Shown here: positions 41,764 through 49,789 of the stretch, piece after piece
Layout of the letters: every line of letters starts with the position of its first letter
Position numbering within the stretch: the stretch's first letter is position 1
Origin: a virus
Direction: 5' to 3' (one strand)
IMG/VR virus record: IMGVR_UViG_3300036880_000015
Location: 1 to 64,000 of that record
DNA length: 64,000 nucleotides
Position numbers and translations under genes: made by a program
Notes under the pieces: generated by a model
What the model was told of the DNA's origin: nothing
Seen by the model: the letters and a program-made list of their open reading frames with translations, nothing else
Databases searched by the model: none

Positions 41764-41910
41764 ATGCTGACCCTGATCCTGCTCGTTCTCGCCTTCGTGT
41801 GCGAACTGCTCGCCGCTTTCTGGACCCCGCAGCCGCCCCGCGTCAACCTGATTGCCGCTGGCCTCGCTGCATACTTTCTGTCTGTCATCGCCGCTTCGCA
41901 CGGCCTGTAA
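41764..41910 (+). CDS. 48-residue membrane protein
   Basis: GAGGTG precedes ATG 41764. Two membrane helices separated by PQPPRVNLIAAG, the layout of a short protein repeatedly found in phage genomes. It reads against the surrounding operon. Role unknown; a holin-like or superinfection role is possible. Confidence 0.6.
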   Translation: MLTLILLVLAFVCELLAAFWTPQPPRVNLIAAGLAAYFLSVIAASHGL

Positions 41911-41971
41911 GCGCACGAAAACCGGAGCATGACGCCCCGGCCCCGTGCCTGCTCTAGTTCCGTGTCTCCTT

Positions 41972-42211
41972 TCAGGTGGGATTACTTGCGCGGAACTCAG
42001 GCTTCCTGTCCCGCCGCCGGATGTACTCGTAGCGAATCGCGGCCTCGATCTGTCCCTCATACACGCGGTAATCTTCCGCCAACCATGCTACAGACTTTCC
42101 AGATGCAAAACTCGCGGCGATAGAGGAGGTAGGAATTCGTCTACCTTCGATGCAGGGCGTTCCCGACATCACATCCCACTGGGCGGTGATACCTGGGGCT
42201 AGTCTTCTCAT
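41972..42211 (-). CDS. DUF433-like antitoxin/regulator
   Basis: 79 residues. GTPCIEGRRIPTSSIAASF, then SVAWLAEDYRVYEGQIEAA is the core of DUF433 (VapB45-like) DNA-binding antitoxins. No PIN-type toxin follows, so it is an orphan. ATGA overlap with the endolysin gene upstream. Confidence 0.8.
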   Translation of the reverse strand: MRRLAPGITAQWDVMSGTPCIEGRRIPTSSIAASFASGKSVAWLAEDYRVYEGQIEAAIRYEYIRRRDRKPEFRASNPT

Positions 42212-42717
42212 TTCAAAGCCCTCGCCGTCCAGGTCTGTAGGTAGTGGGCCAGTTCCGGCTTCGCGGCTGCAATGGCCTTGTAGTGCGCGACACGCTTATC
42301 CTTGAAAGCCTCCACGAGCGCATCTGGATCGTCAGCGTTTACCCCTACTACCGTGTGCGGCCCCCATTGACCATCGACAACTAACGGAGGGTAAGAGTTC
42401 ACCGCTTCCTGCAAGCACCGCACAGCCGCCACACTACCGGCATTCACGCTGAAATCGAACACGCGCTTGGCCACTTCGTCGCTGGTCAGTTGCGAGTACC
42501 AGGCGCTCCAAAAGTTCTGCGAATAAAATGATTCTACCTGCGCCCCTCGCTCGGCTTGGGGAAGTGCCGCTATTGTCGCGTACCACACGGGAAAAGATGC
42601 GCTATTGATACCTGCGCATGCAAAGGCGCCAGGAGGAGCATCTGGTACGACCTTGTACTCGCGGTTGCGGTCCTCCGAATCGAGCATCCAGTTGTAACAA
42701 ACTTCAAACGATGCCAT
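42208..42717 (-). CDS. endolysin, GH108 N-acetylmuramidase
   Basis: 169 residues from MASFEVCYNW. The catalytic Glu is probably E15 in LDSED. FYSQNFWSAW and VFDFSVNAGSVAAVRCLQEA, then VVDGQWGPHTVVGV, follow GH108 plus peptidoglycan-binding-3 proteins. It cuts peptidoglycan at lysis. It has no signal peptide, so it needs a holin. The usual EGG around the catalytic Glu is changed. Confidence 0.85.
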   Translation of the reverse strand: MASFEVCYNWMLDSEDRNREYKVVPDAPPGAFACAGINSASFPVWYATIAALPQAERGAQVESFYSQNFWSAWYSQLTSDEVAKRVFDFSVNAGSVAAVRCLQEAVNSYPPLVVDGQWGPHTVVGVNADDPDALVEAFKDKRVAHYKAIAAAKPELAHYLQTWTARALK

Positions 42718-42734
42718 TCTCACTCCTAAACTCA

Positions 42735-42756
42735 GCAGCGCCCCGAAGGACGCTGC
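42735..42756 (-). other. UUCG tetraloop hairpin ahead of the endolysin
   Basis: On the minus strand GCAGCGTCC, TTCG, GGGCGCTGC: nine pairs (one G-U) and a C(UUCG)G loop, ending about 18 bases before the endolysin start. No T-run, so control of endolysin translation or mRNA processing is more likely than termination. The rest of 42757-42847 has no gene. Confidence 0.55.
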
Positions 42757-42847
42757 CGGTTGAACTGGAGCCGGTTGCCCACTCAAGGGCTAATCATTGG
42801 ATATGCGACCGCCTAAGCGAATCATCCGCAGATTCCCGGCAAAATGG

Positions 42848-43003
42848 TTACTGCGTCCATGCCCCCGTTTGCAGGTATACCATGCAGCGCATCGCGCCGT
42901 AGGGTATGGCGACAATGCTGTACATGACGCATAGTGCCCAGCACAACGGCCATAGCGGAGTCAAGCCGAGACAGGCAAAGCCGATGATGATGAGCGCCTT
43001 CAT
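42848..43003 (-). CDS. 51-residue membrane protein (holin-like)
   Basis: From MKALIIIGF, GGAGG upstream. Two hydrophobic helices (LIIIGFACLGLTPLWPL, LCVMYSIVAIPYG). Next to the endolysin, thus a holin or antiholin candidate. Confidence 0.5.
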   Translation of the reverse strand: MKALIIIGFACLGLTPLWPLCWALCVMYSIVAIPYGAMRCMVYLQTGAWTQ

Positions 43004-43004
43004 G

Positions 43005-43262
43005 TTAAGCTGAACCTCCGTGCATCCCCAGCGGTCCTGAGAACTTGAACGTCTTCGCCGCGTCCCCAAGTTCTTTGACTGCATCCGCGATCTCTTGGAT
43101 GCTAGTTTGCGCCACCGGGATCTCCGTCTGAATCGCCGCGGCCGTAGTGGAAACCTTGTCTGCCAGCGTCGAGTATTTCTGGACCGCCAAGCGGAGATCA
43201 GCGATTAAGCCGTCGATCTCCGCTTGCGTTGCCGGGGGGAGCGTGATGGTGAATGCGGCCAT
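43005..43262 (-). CDS. hypothetical helical protein
   Basis: 85 residues, helical, Ala/Thr-rich (PATQAEIDGLIADLRLAVQK), with no membrane segment. Resembles small lysis-cassette or tail helix-bundle proteins. Not recognised. Confidence 0.6.
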   Translation of the reverse strand: MAAFTITLPPATQAEIDGLIADLRLAVQKYSTLADKVSTTAAAIQTEIPVAQTSIQEIADAVKELGDAAKTFKFSGPLGMHGGSA

Positions 43263-43273
43263 GGTGCCTCCTG

Positions 43274-43519
43274 TTACTGAGTTGGCGCGTCCAGATTCAG
43301 GGTTACCTTGAGCGCCTGCACGTCGGCTACGGTGATCTCAGCTACGCCACTTGCTGTTGACCACGCCTTGAGTGCGATATTCGCCAGCGCTTCGAGTTCT
43401 GTGACGGCCGCGACGGGAAGCGCCAGAGCTGGGTCAAGTGTTGTGATGGTAGACATGACCGCGTTGGAAACGGCCTCAACTTCCTGCACAATTGTGATAA
43501 CCTGTCCGACTGTTGCCAT
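43274..43519 (-). CDS. hypothetical helical protein
   Basis: 81 residues, similar style to its neighbour (VITIVQEVEAVSNAVMST). One base shared with the lipoprotein stop. Not recognised. Confidence 0.6.
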   Translation of the reverse strand: MATVGQVITIVQEVEAVSNAVMSTITTLDPALALPVAAVTELEALANIALKAWSTASGVAEITVADVQALKVTLNLDAPTQ

Positions 43520-43875
43520 TACTTCACCCCCTGGTAGAGTGCCTTGACATCGGTAATGAGCGCCGGGAGATTCGCCAGCGCAATGGTTACATCGTTCTGA
43601 GCGGCTGTAAGGCTTGCCGTGGTGCCGCCCGCCGCCTTTGCCTCTTCATACGTCACCATCAGATCGACGGCAGCATTGTGGGCTTGCGCGGCTTTGGTGA
43701 TGGTATCGTGCGCGGCCTGGGTCTGCGGGATGGCCTTCGCGTTGTAGTCGGTCTGCGCCTGGTTGATGGTTGCCTGGGTTGCCGAGAGCGTCTGGTATGT
43801 CGTCTTCTCCCAAGACGAGCAACCGACTGTCAGCGTCAGCATTGCAAGAGCGGTCAGCATTGCGATTCGTTTCAT
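43519..43875 (-). CDS. small lipoprotein
   Basis: 118 residues. Signal peptide with lipobox LTVGC (Cys19), then a helical Ala/Gln/Thr-rich mature part. Possible outer-membrane spanin subunit or a superinfection-exclusion lipoprotein. Shows the host exports lipoproteins by Lsp. Confidence 0.75.
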   Translation of the reverse strand: MKRIAMLTALAMLTLTVGCSSWEKTTYQTLSATQATINQAQTDYNAKAIPQTQAAHDTITKAAQAHNAAVDLMVTYEEAKAAGGTTASLTAAQNDVTIALANLPALITDVKALYQGVK

Positions 43876-43909
43876 GGTTCCTGTCTCCTGTGCTGCGGGT
43901 TGTGGTGCG

Positions 43910-44209
43910 TTACTTGATTGATGCCGCGTCTACTGGCGTTGGCGTCGGAACCGGCCCGGTGGTCTGCAAAGTGACGACTGCGGGAGTGGTTTGCGCCGGG
44001 ATGTTTGGATCGGACTGCACGTAATTCTGGAGCATCCCAACCCATACGCGAGCGATCAGACCAGCGCAAGTCAACGCACCGGCAAAAGCCGCCGCCTTCG
44101 GGCTATTCATGGCTGCGAGATAAGCCGTTAATGGCCCCACTGCACCGATAAAAGCCGACAGCGAACCGGCTGCGGTTGTCTTCCAATCATTGCCTACGAG
44201 TACCTTCAT
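43910..44209 (-). CDS. holin-like membrane protein
   Basis: 99 residues. NDWKTTAAGSLSAFIGAVG starts a first helix, ALTCAGLIARVWVGML a second; the C-terminus is Pro/Thr-rich. This matches small two-helix phage holin-like proteins (often annotated so). ATGA overlap. Confidence 0.6.
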   Translation of the reverse strand: MKVLVGNDWKTTAAGSLSAFIGAVGPLTAYLAAMNSPKAAAFAGALTCAGLIARVWVGMLQNYVQSDPNIPAQTTPAVVTLQTTGPVPTPTPVDAASIK

Positions 44210-44328
44210 GATACGTGTCCTTCCTCTTTCAGTTTCTTCAAAGCATCCTTGACTTGCTCGTGCGTTGGCTCCGGCGCGGGCTTGCGCGGCGGAGCTGGTT
44301 TCTTCGGCGGCTTAGGCGGTTCGGTCAT
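44206..44328 (-). CDS. 40-residue Pro/Lys-rich protein
   Basis: GGAG before ATG 44328, ATGA overlap at the end. Pro/Lys-rich start (PPKPPKKPAPPRKPAPEP), then a short helix. Not recognised. Confidence 0.55.
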   Translation of the reverse strand: MTEPPKPPKKPAPPRKPAPEPTHEQVKDALKKLKEEGHVS

Positions 44329-44341
44329 GGAGTTGCTCCGG

Positions 44342-44710
44342 TCAGTTTCCAACACACTCGCAGCTTGTTCCAAGACACTGGCAGTTTGGCATCATATGGG
44401 GAATAGATTTCGCTTGCGATTCCTCCGGGACAATCGCCTTGAAGTCTGTGCTGAACTCGAATCCGGAAGCCCACTGTGAGCCACACCAGAACCCCACGTT
44501 CTTCTCCGCCGCACAGACGGGGTCAAGGTACTTCACCTTCAGTACGTCTTTGAGCGCGTTGATCTTGGTGTCGATTGCGGCTCTCTGCGTGTAGAGATCA
44601 GCAGCGGCCTGCGCGTCGGCGGGCGACAACACGACCACCTGCGCGGTCTGCGCGTACAGCGCCGGAGCGAGCAGCAGGGTGAGAATCATTGCGATGGTGC
44701 GTGGGTTCAT
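44342..44710 (-). CDS. secreted cysteine-containing protein
   Basis: 122 residues. Signal peptide (IAMILTLLLAPALYAQ) with AXA cleavage near residue 21, a helical domain, then six Cys in the last half (CAAEKNVGFWC, CQCLGTSCEC), probably disulfide bonded. Periplasmic role in lysis or exclusion is possible. ATGA overlap. Confidence 0.65.
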   Translation of the reverse strand: MNPRTIAMILTLLLAPALYAQTAQVVVLSPADAQAAADLYTQRAAIDTKINALKDVLKVKYLDPVCAAEKNVGFWCGSQWASGFEFSTDFKAIVPEESQAKSIPHMMPNCQCLGTSCECVGN

Positions 44711-44880
44711 GGCTTGGCCTTCCCTTGCGCGGCGGTTGTTACGGCTGTACGTTCCTTACGTTTCATATTCCACCAATGCGAAAGAGCAAAGGAGGCGAGT
44801 GTTTCGATAGTCTGACCGCGATCTGCTGCCAGAGATTTGATCTGGCGATGCAGCTCGTCGGTAATCTTGACTGTCTTCAT
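44707..44880 (-). CDS. ribbon-helix-helix regulator
   Basis: 57 residues. KTVKITDELHRQIKSLAAD then QTIETLASFALSHW is a CopG/Arc-type fold: a basic beta strand followed by two helices. Autoregulation is likely because repeats lie in its promoter. ATG 44880 follows a -10 box by 7 bases without a ribosome site. Confidence 0.7.
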   Translation of the reverse strand: MKTVKITDELHRQIKSLAADRGQTIETLASFALSHWWNMKRKERTAVTTAAQGKAKP

Positions 44881-44887
44881 GTAGCGT

Positions 44888-44917
44888 ACTTTACTACTTT
44901 GCTACCGCACCTGTCAA
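44888..44917 (-). promoter_or_regulatory. promoter plus operator repeats for the ribbon-helix-helix gene
   Basis: Minus strand: -35 TTGACA (44912-44917), 18-base spacer, -10 TAAAGT (44888-44893). The spacer and start region hold GTAGC and GCTAC as an inverted pair and AAAGTA twice (within 44881-44905), a fitting target for such a regulator. The -35 overlaps the stop codon of the preceding gene. Confidence 0.6.
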
Positions 44918-45030
44918 GCCTGATCTTCCGGCTCCGGTTCGGGCTGCTCCGGGGCTGGCTTTGGCGCACATGGGATGATCGGCTCTGGCGGAGGCTGTCC
45001 AGGCTTGGGGATTTGAACGGGTTCTGACAT
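44914..45030 (-). CDS. 38-residue Pro/Glu-rich protein
   Basis: AAAGGAG precedes ATG 45030. Pro/Glu-rich throughout (PEQPEPEPEDQA). Not recognised. Similar charged Pro-rich peptides occur at 44206 and 52413. Confidence 0.5.
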   Translation of the reverse strand: MSEPVQIPKPGQPPPEPIIPCAPKPAPEQPEPEPEDQA

Positions 45031-45042
45031 AGCGGTTCTCCT

Positions 45043-45510
45043 TTACCAGTTTGGGTGGTTAATGGTTGAGTCTTGCGGGGGAGGGGCTACTTTTGTTTCA
45101 TAGATTGTACCGGCGAACGGGTCCGCCTTGCTGTGCGGCTTCGGTGGAAGCGCAACAAAGCCTTCTTCGCTTTCCATTGGCGGAAGATAGTGGTGCGGAG
45201 AATCCGGTATCCGCAACTTGTTTTTCATTTGATCCAGGTCTTGAATCACCTGATCGAGTTTCGCATCGTGCTTGCTCAACATCGCTTCGCGCTTGGCGTC
45301 GGTCTCGGTAAGTTTCTGAATCTGCTTCTCGTGCTCGTCGAGTTGGTCGATTACATGGCTGATAGAATATCCGATTTTAACCAGACCGCCGCATACGCCA
45401 CCCACTCCAATGACTATCGATAGGAGGAGCGCAAACATCTTCACGTCTCGATTCAAAACTACCAGAGCGGCAGCAACTAGGTTTTTCTGTTCTTTCGTCT
45501 CTTCGGCCAT
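45043..45510 (-). CDS. membrane protein with coiled coil (XhlA/spanin-like)
   Basis: 155 residues. A membrane helix at about 24-48 (MFALLLSIVIGVGGVCGGLV), then a coiled coil (LDEHEKQIQKLTETDAKRE) and a Pro-rich tail. The layout resembles phage hemolysin/XhlA-like or i-spanin proteins. Confidence 0.6.
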   Translation of the reverse strand: MAEETKEQKNLVAAALVVLNRDVKMFALLLSIVIGVGGVCGGLVKIGYSISHVIDQLDEHEKQIQKLTETDAKREAMLSKHDAKLDQVIQDLDQMKNKLRIPDSPHHYLPPMESEEGFVALPPKPHSKADPFAGTIYETKVAPPPQDSTINHPNW

Positions 45511-45590
45511 CTGCTTTACCTCGTTCCCGCAACTTCCAGCCGTCCCGATTCTACGGAGCCATTACTGCATAAGGCCGGTTCTACCTTACC

Positions 45591-45923
45591 TCAATGCCGC
45601 CTACTTATCTGCCTCAATCTGCACACCCGGTTCCTTCGATGCTTAACAAACAGCGATATTGCCCACCCGATAATTCCGCCGAGTCCCGTTGCTCCGACTG
45701 CAATCCCAACCATTTTCCAGCGCCAGTTCTCAAGCGCCGTCACTCGATCAGTAAGAACCGGCAGGCCTTTTGTGCGCTCCTCAATCAAACAGACTTTCGT
45801 ACTAATATCTCCTAAGAGTCGCGTATGTTCAGTGAGGAGAGCGGTCTGCGCCTGCTCTCGTTCGCGCAGCAGCCCTGCAAGCTGAGTCGCCAACGCGGTT
45901 TGATTTTCCTCTGTCTCGCTCAT
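45591..45923 (-). CDS. XhlA-like membrane protein
   Basis: 110 residues. Coiled coil at the start (TQLAGLLREREQAQTALLTE), LTDRVTALENWRWKMVGIAVGATG membrane helix, and a basic tail: the order of XhlA/haemolysin-type holin accessory proteins. Together with 45043-45510 it may form the membrane part of the lysis system. 45511-45590 and 45924-46029 hold no gene. Confidence 0.65.
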   Translation of the reverse strand: MSETEENQTALATQLAGLLREREQAQTALLTEHTRLLGDISTKVCLIEERTKGLPVLTDRVTALENWRWKMVGIAVGATGLGGIIGWAISLFVKHRRNRVCRLRQISRRH

Positions 45924-46029
45924 CTCTACTCACCACCTTGCGACTGTCAAATTGATCCCGGCCCGTTCTCGGCCCGTCACTGCTTCAAGCACATCGCCCA
46001 AACCTGCGCGTCCGTGTTCCGCGTGCAGA

Positions 46030-48741
46030 CTACTTTCCAGAGCACGTATAACTGAATGTCATGGCCGTGTTTGCTGGGAGTGCTCCCGAATAATAGAAAT
46101 AACCGTAGGAAGTTGTCATACCACTAGGAGCCACCGCGTAAGGAACCAGCGTCGCGGGCCACAACGATACTACACAGGTGGGGATGTTCGTTCTGGTGGT
46201 CGAGAAAGCGATATAAATCACATTCGATGCCCCTGTGGGAGCACTCCCGGTCGTTAGAGTTCCGGTGCCGCTTACCGAGTTGCAGCCGTAACCTGTGGCG
46301 CAAGCCGGGGCCACAAAGCTGCCCCCTGTTCCTTGGCCTACTTGGGCTACAAAAGTTGCCGTCCCTGTTCCTGAATAGGCATTGGCCGTGGAAGTCGTGG
46401 CATTAACAGGCTCCGGCGTACTGCTTCCGTACCCAGCCGTGGGTGGTGTGGCGAAGGCATTGATAACAGTATTGTCAGTTGCCAGTTTAGCGTCTGCCGA
46501 GTTCGCAGCTTGCGTCGTTCCCGTAGTGCCGTTTGGTAGGGCTGGAGTGCCGCTGAGATTAGCAGCCGTAGTTGCTGCTGTGGCATTAGCAACCGCCGTG
46601 GCGCCGATTACAGCTACCACCTGAGCGGCCGATGCTGCTGCTGGAGCCCCCGAACCTGACCAATACTCCAATCCTGTAAACGGCGTTGTTCCGCTGACCG
46701 CTGCCCCCGTTGCGTTGTAGAAGGCTGGCGACCACCGCGTACCGGAGTTGACCGGTGTTCCAGCGCCCGTTCCGTCGGCCGCCACATAAGACCCAGCCGG
46801 AGCGCTGGGAAGCGTATAGCTTGGAGCAGTCAACGATCCAGAAGCATTGAGTATCTTCACGCCAAACTGATACAAATTACCTAGATTGTCAACATCCAAA
46901 GCGCACAATAGCGCGCCAGCCGCTCCGTTGTAGCACAGAGTAAAGTCAGAATCAGTGATACCGTAGTAAGAACCCATTGACCAGTATCGCCCTGTAGTGA
47001 TGTAGGAAGAATAAATTCTAAGTGCTTGTTGGTTATTGGCCGCCGTCGTGTGAAACCTTGGAGGATTTGCAAAACTGTTTAGACCTGTGAAATTACGCGA
47101 GAACACATCAACAGAAATTGCTCCCGTTATAGTGTTTATGATGGTATTAAGGCCCGCTGGATCATAAGCCGGTTTATCCAACTGACCGATGAAATAGTTA
47201 TTTTCCGTGTTTCCGAAGTTTCCCGCGTTGTAAAAGGAGTACGTATTTCCGTCCCACATATTGCATTGAAATTGATTAGACGTAATTACCGCAGAATTCT
47301 CAAAATAAACCCCATATCCAGTCACGCTCGGAGACTGTTCAATGTTACAATTTGTGAACATATTACCCCCAATCTCGCCACCACCCGTGTTCATTACAAT
47401 TCCATTTCCGGTATCTCCTGGCATCGGTGAGGGACTTAGCGCAAAGTTGCTGAATGTGTTCGCATTTATGAATCCACCGGTTGTTGTGGTCAAAGCGATA
47501 TTGGCAGCGGTCCCGTAGATCGAGAAGTCAGAAACATCAATGTAGTAGGCAGGAGTTGTCGAGCCAGCGGTAATCGCAACGCCAGTTCCGGTCCCTTGGT
47601 GCATAGCAGTGATAAGAAAATTGTGTAAGGATGTCACAAGCCCGTCCGTATAGAAGCCTTTGAAATTAAAGACTGCACCGGCCCAGGTATCCGCCACAAG
47701 GTTGCTCATGTCTACCCAGATTCCATCTACTCTCCCATTAGGAACGATATTAAACATTGGCGCGCCTTGAGAGGTTAGAGTAAGAGTGCCAGAGCATGTC
47801 GCCGTGCCGCTGCTGCAAGTTGCCATGGTGGGAGCGCCCGTGCAGGATGTCCCGCCGTTGGTAACGACTATGCTGCCCAAGACAGGAACTCCGCCCGCTA
47901 CAGCCATAGTTGCCGTAGCGCCAGAGCACGATGCGTTGAATGTATTTAGGGTCACACTTCCATCACCGCTGAAAGTCCCTCCACTCACATAAGTCGCTGT
48001 TGTAATGCTGCTACCGAGAAATCCCGCAGCTGGTTGAAATTTTTCTCCAAGATCGCCAAGTAGTGTCACACCACTGGGTACAGTAACAGTTGCCGCGACG
48101 CTCTGTGTCGTGCCTCCCCAGCCTCGAATATCACAAGTACCCCTTGGAAGCGCCGCTGTTAAGCAGGTATTAAGTGACACATCTGCCGTTGTGCCAGAAT
48201 AGTTCTCTGCGAATCGGATAGGTGCTTCAATGCTTGCCTTCGCACAGGTCGCCGTGGTGCAGTCCGTGCCGCCCTGCGATATAAGAACAGGATTGAATAA
48301 TCCAGCTGCGCTCACTTGATATGCGTAGGAATAGGTTATTGTTCCATTTACTCGCACTTGAACAAGATAACTTGCAGGGGAAACATAAAATGTGGCGTTG
48401 CCGTATTGATCTGCGGAAAAAGGCTGTGCCAAAGGTACAGTCAACCCAATGTCAGCGTAAATCTGAGTTTGAGGATAGCACGGGATGCCACTCGCGGTGT
48501 AAGGGCACACGTATATCTGCGCGTGGGCTGCCGGCGTTCCTCCGGGCGTGATCCATTGGCCGCTGATCGGCGCGCCCGCCTGCGCAAAAGCGCTAGTCGT
48601 CAAACTCAGGATCAGGATCGAAGCCGCGAGGAATAGCAGGCTGAAAATGTCGGCTACCCTTTTTCTGGTTGCACCGAGAATGGCAAAGCGAGTTAATTGG
48701 CTGGCCGTGCTCATTGATGATTCTGTCGTCAAAGTGTCCAC
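46030..48741 (-). CDS. tail-spike-like protein with signal peptide
   Basis: 903 residues from GTG 48741, which has AGGGAG upstream. Residues about 28-51 form a signal peptide (FLAASILILSLTTSAFA, AXA site). An Ig-like domain follows (SGQWITPGGTPAAHAQIYV), then a right-handed beta helix with VPSGVTLLGDLGE and INANTFSNFAL units (about residues 200-530), and a Ser/Ala/Thr-rich C-terminus. Beta-helix spikes bind or digest surface polysaccharide. A signal peptide on such a protein is unusual. Confidence 0.75.
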   Translation of the reverse strand: MDTLTTESSMSTASQLTRFAILGATRKRVADIFSLLFLAASILILSLTTSAFAQAGAPISGQWITPGGTPAAHAQIYVCPYTASGIPCYPQTQIYADIGLTVPLAQPFSADQYGNATFYVSPASYLVQVRVNGTITYSYAYQVSAAGLFNPVLISQGGTDCTTATCAKASIEAPIRFAENYSGTTADVSLNTCLTAALPRGTCDIRGWGGTTQSVAATVTVPSGVTLLGDLGEKFQPAAGFLGSSITTATYVSGGTFSGDGSVTLNTFNASCSGATATMAVAGGVPVLGSIVVTNGGTSCTGAPTMATCSSGTATCSGTLTLTSQGAPMFNIVPNGRVDGIWVDMSNLVADTWAGAVFNFKGFYTDGLVTSLHNFLITAMHQGTGTGVAITAGSTTPAYYIDVSDFSIYGTAANIALTTTTGGFINANTFSNFALSPSPMPGDTGNGIVMNTGGGEIGGNMFTNCNIEQSPSVTGYGVYFENSAVITSNQFQCNMWDGNTYSFYNAGNFGNTENNYFIGQLDKPAYDPAGLNTIINTITGAISVDVFSRNFTGLNSFANPPRFHTTAANNQQALRIYSSYITTGRYWSMGSYYGITDSDFTLCYNGAAGALLCALDVDNLGNLYQFGVKILNASGSLTAPSYTLPSAPAGSYVAADGTGAGTPVNSGTRWSPAFYNATGAAVSGTTPFTGLEYWSGSGAPAAASAAQVVAVIGATAVANATAATTAANLSGTPALPNGTTGTTQAANSADAKLATDNTVINAFATPPTAGYGSSTPEPVNATTSTANAYSGTGTATFVAQVGQGTGGSFVAPACATGYGCNSVSGTGTLTTGSAPTGASNVIYIAFSTTRTNIPTCVVSLWPATLVPYAVAPSGMTTSYGYFYYSGALPANTAMTFSYTCSGK

Positions 48742-48964
48742 TGGTTCTCCCTTGTGCGTGTTCGAAGGTTCCCTCAATAAGCGATAGAGAGGTGTTGCAG
48801 AGACTGCAAAGGCCATTCTGGCGCTGCCACATAAGCATTTTACGATGCTTGTATTCCGCGCGTCCGGCTTCGTTCTGCATACAGATTTCACGGCCGTCCT
48901 CCATTCTTTTTATCGCGGTACGATTTCTCTCGGGCGGCTTGAATCGCTTGCGAGTAGCCCTCAT
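48593..48964 (-). CDS. HNH endonuclease (colicin-E/McrA-like fold)
   Basis: 123 residues; ATG 48964 has AGGAGG 6 bases upstream. NGLCSLC, GTFEHAQGR, then INSLCHSRCNQKKGSR is the HNH zinc motif with His catalytic residue. The last 149 bases overlap the start and signal peptide of the tail-spike gene in another frame, and the first 77 overlap the upstream gene. Confidence 0.8.
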   Translation of the reverse strand: MRATRKRFKPPERNRTAIKRMEDGREICMQNEAGRAEYKHRKMLMWQRQNGLCSLCNTSLSLIEGTFEHAQGRTSGHFDDRIINEHGQPINSLCHSRCNQKKGSRHFQPAIPRGFDPDPEFDD

Positions 48965-49703
48965 TGAGAACCTCCTGGGCCAGCGAGACCCAAACTTTCT
49001 CTTCGCTCTCCGGACCTCCCCGGCGCTCCATGGATTTTATGACGCCGCCGAGCAACTTCCGGGCCTGGTCGACGAAGGCGAGCAGACTTTGGTCGTGTTG
49101 CCGATCGGCTACCATCAATTCCAGCGCCTGCCCCTTGCTGGAGAGTTCGTGCCGGTCCTTGTAAGCCTCCAGCATCTCCTCAATGGCGCGCTTGGCGAGG
49201 AATGGAAGTCGGACATTCAGGGCCACCATCGGCTCCCGATCGCTTCCAGCCGCCTTGTTGCGCGAGGTGACGAGTTCGGCGAGCTTGGCCGGCTCCATCG
49301 TCTTCGCCTCCAGCACCCAGGAAAAGTCGTGGATGATCGCGGGGTCGACTTGAATCAGCAACTCGGCGTTCGTGACCGGGATCTTCTCGAGTTCCGCCAG
49401 CGGGAGTTGATGTAAACTCTGCCCTATGCGCACAAACTTATAGTAGGTGGACCGCGGGATGCCCAAGCTCTCCCGGTAGGCGTCTTCCCCGCGGGGACCG
49501 GGTTCTAGCCCGAATGCTGTCCAGCCCTCGGAAAGTCTCATCCTAAAGCCGTAGTAGGCGATCTGGTAGAGGCTTTTGCGCAGGTTGCGCGCGGCCTGCA
49601 ACAGCGCTCCGTGATACTCGGCAACGGGCTGGGATTCTGGGGCGAGAACTTCCCCGGCTGGTGGCAAGATGTCGGGCGTCGGCAGTGCAAGAGCAGTAGC
49701 CAT
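48888..49703 (-). CDS. hypothetical DNA-binding-like protein
   Basis: 271 residues from MATALALP. The middle GIPRSTYYKFVRIGQSLHQLP is a probable helix-turn-helix, followed by LPLAELEKIPVTNAELL; similar blocks occur in phage and plasmid partition/replication proteins. The end is basic. ATG 49703 is 7 bases after a -10 box with no ribosome site. Confidence 0.6.
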   Translation of the reverse strand: MATALALPTPDILPPAGEVLAPESQPVAEYHGALLQAARNLRKSLYQIAYYGFRMRLSEGWTAFGLEPGPRGEDAYRESLGIPRSTYYKFVRIGQSLHQLPLAELEKIPVTNAELLIQVDPAIIHDFSWVLEAKTMEPAKLAELVTSRNKAAGSDREPMVALNVRLPFLAKRAIEEMLEAYKDRHELSSKGQALELMVADRQHDQSLLAFVDQARKLLGGVIKSMERRGGPESEEKVWVSLAQEVLNEGYSQAIQAAREKSYRDKKNGGRP

Positions 49704-49710
49704 CGCCGTC

Positions 49711-49738
49711 ATTTTAATGAAAGATGGGGTGTTTGCAA
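49711..49738 (-). promoter_or_regulatory. promoter with leaderless start
   Basis: Minus strand: -35 TTGCAA (49733-49738), 16-base spacer, -10 TAAAAT (49711-49716), then 7 bases to ATG 49703. Confidence 0.55.
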
Positions 49739-49789
49739 GGGGGTTGCGGAGGATATTTAGGTGTTTTCAGCAAAAAAGCGCCGCCGGGG

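Noticed and set aside
41972-42211. Toxin-antitoxin pair with the DUF433 gene
   Set aside because: No PIN-type or other toxin gene is adjacent; neighbour is the endolysin.
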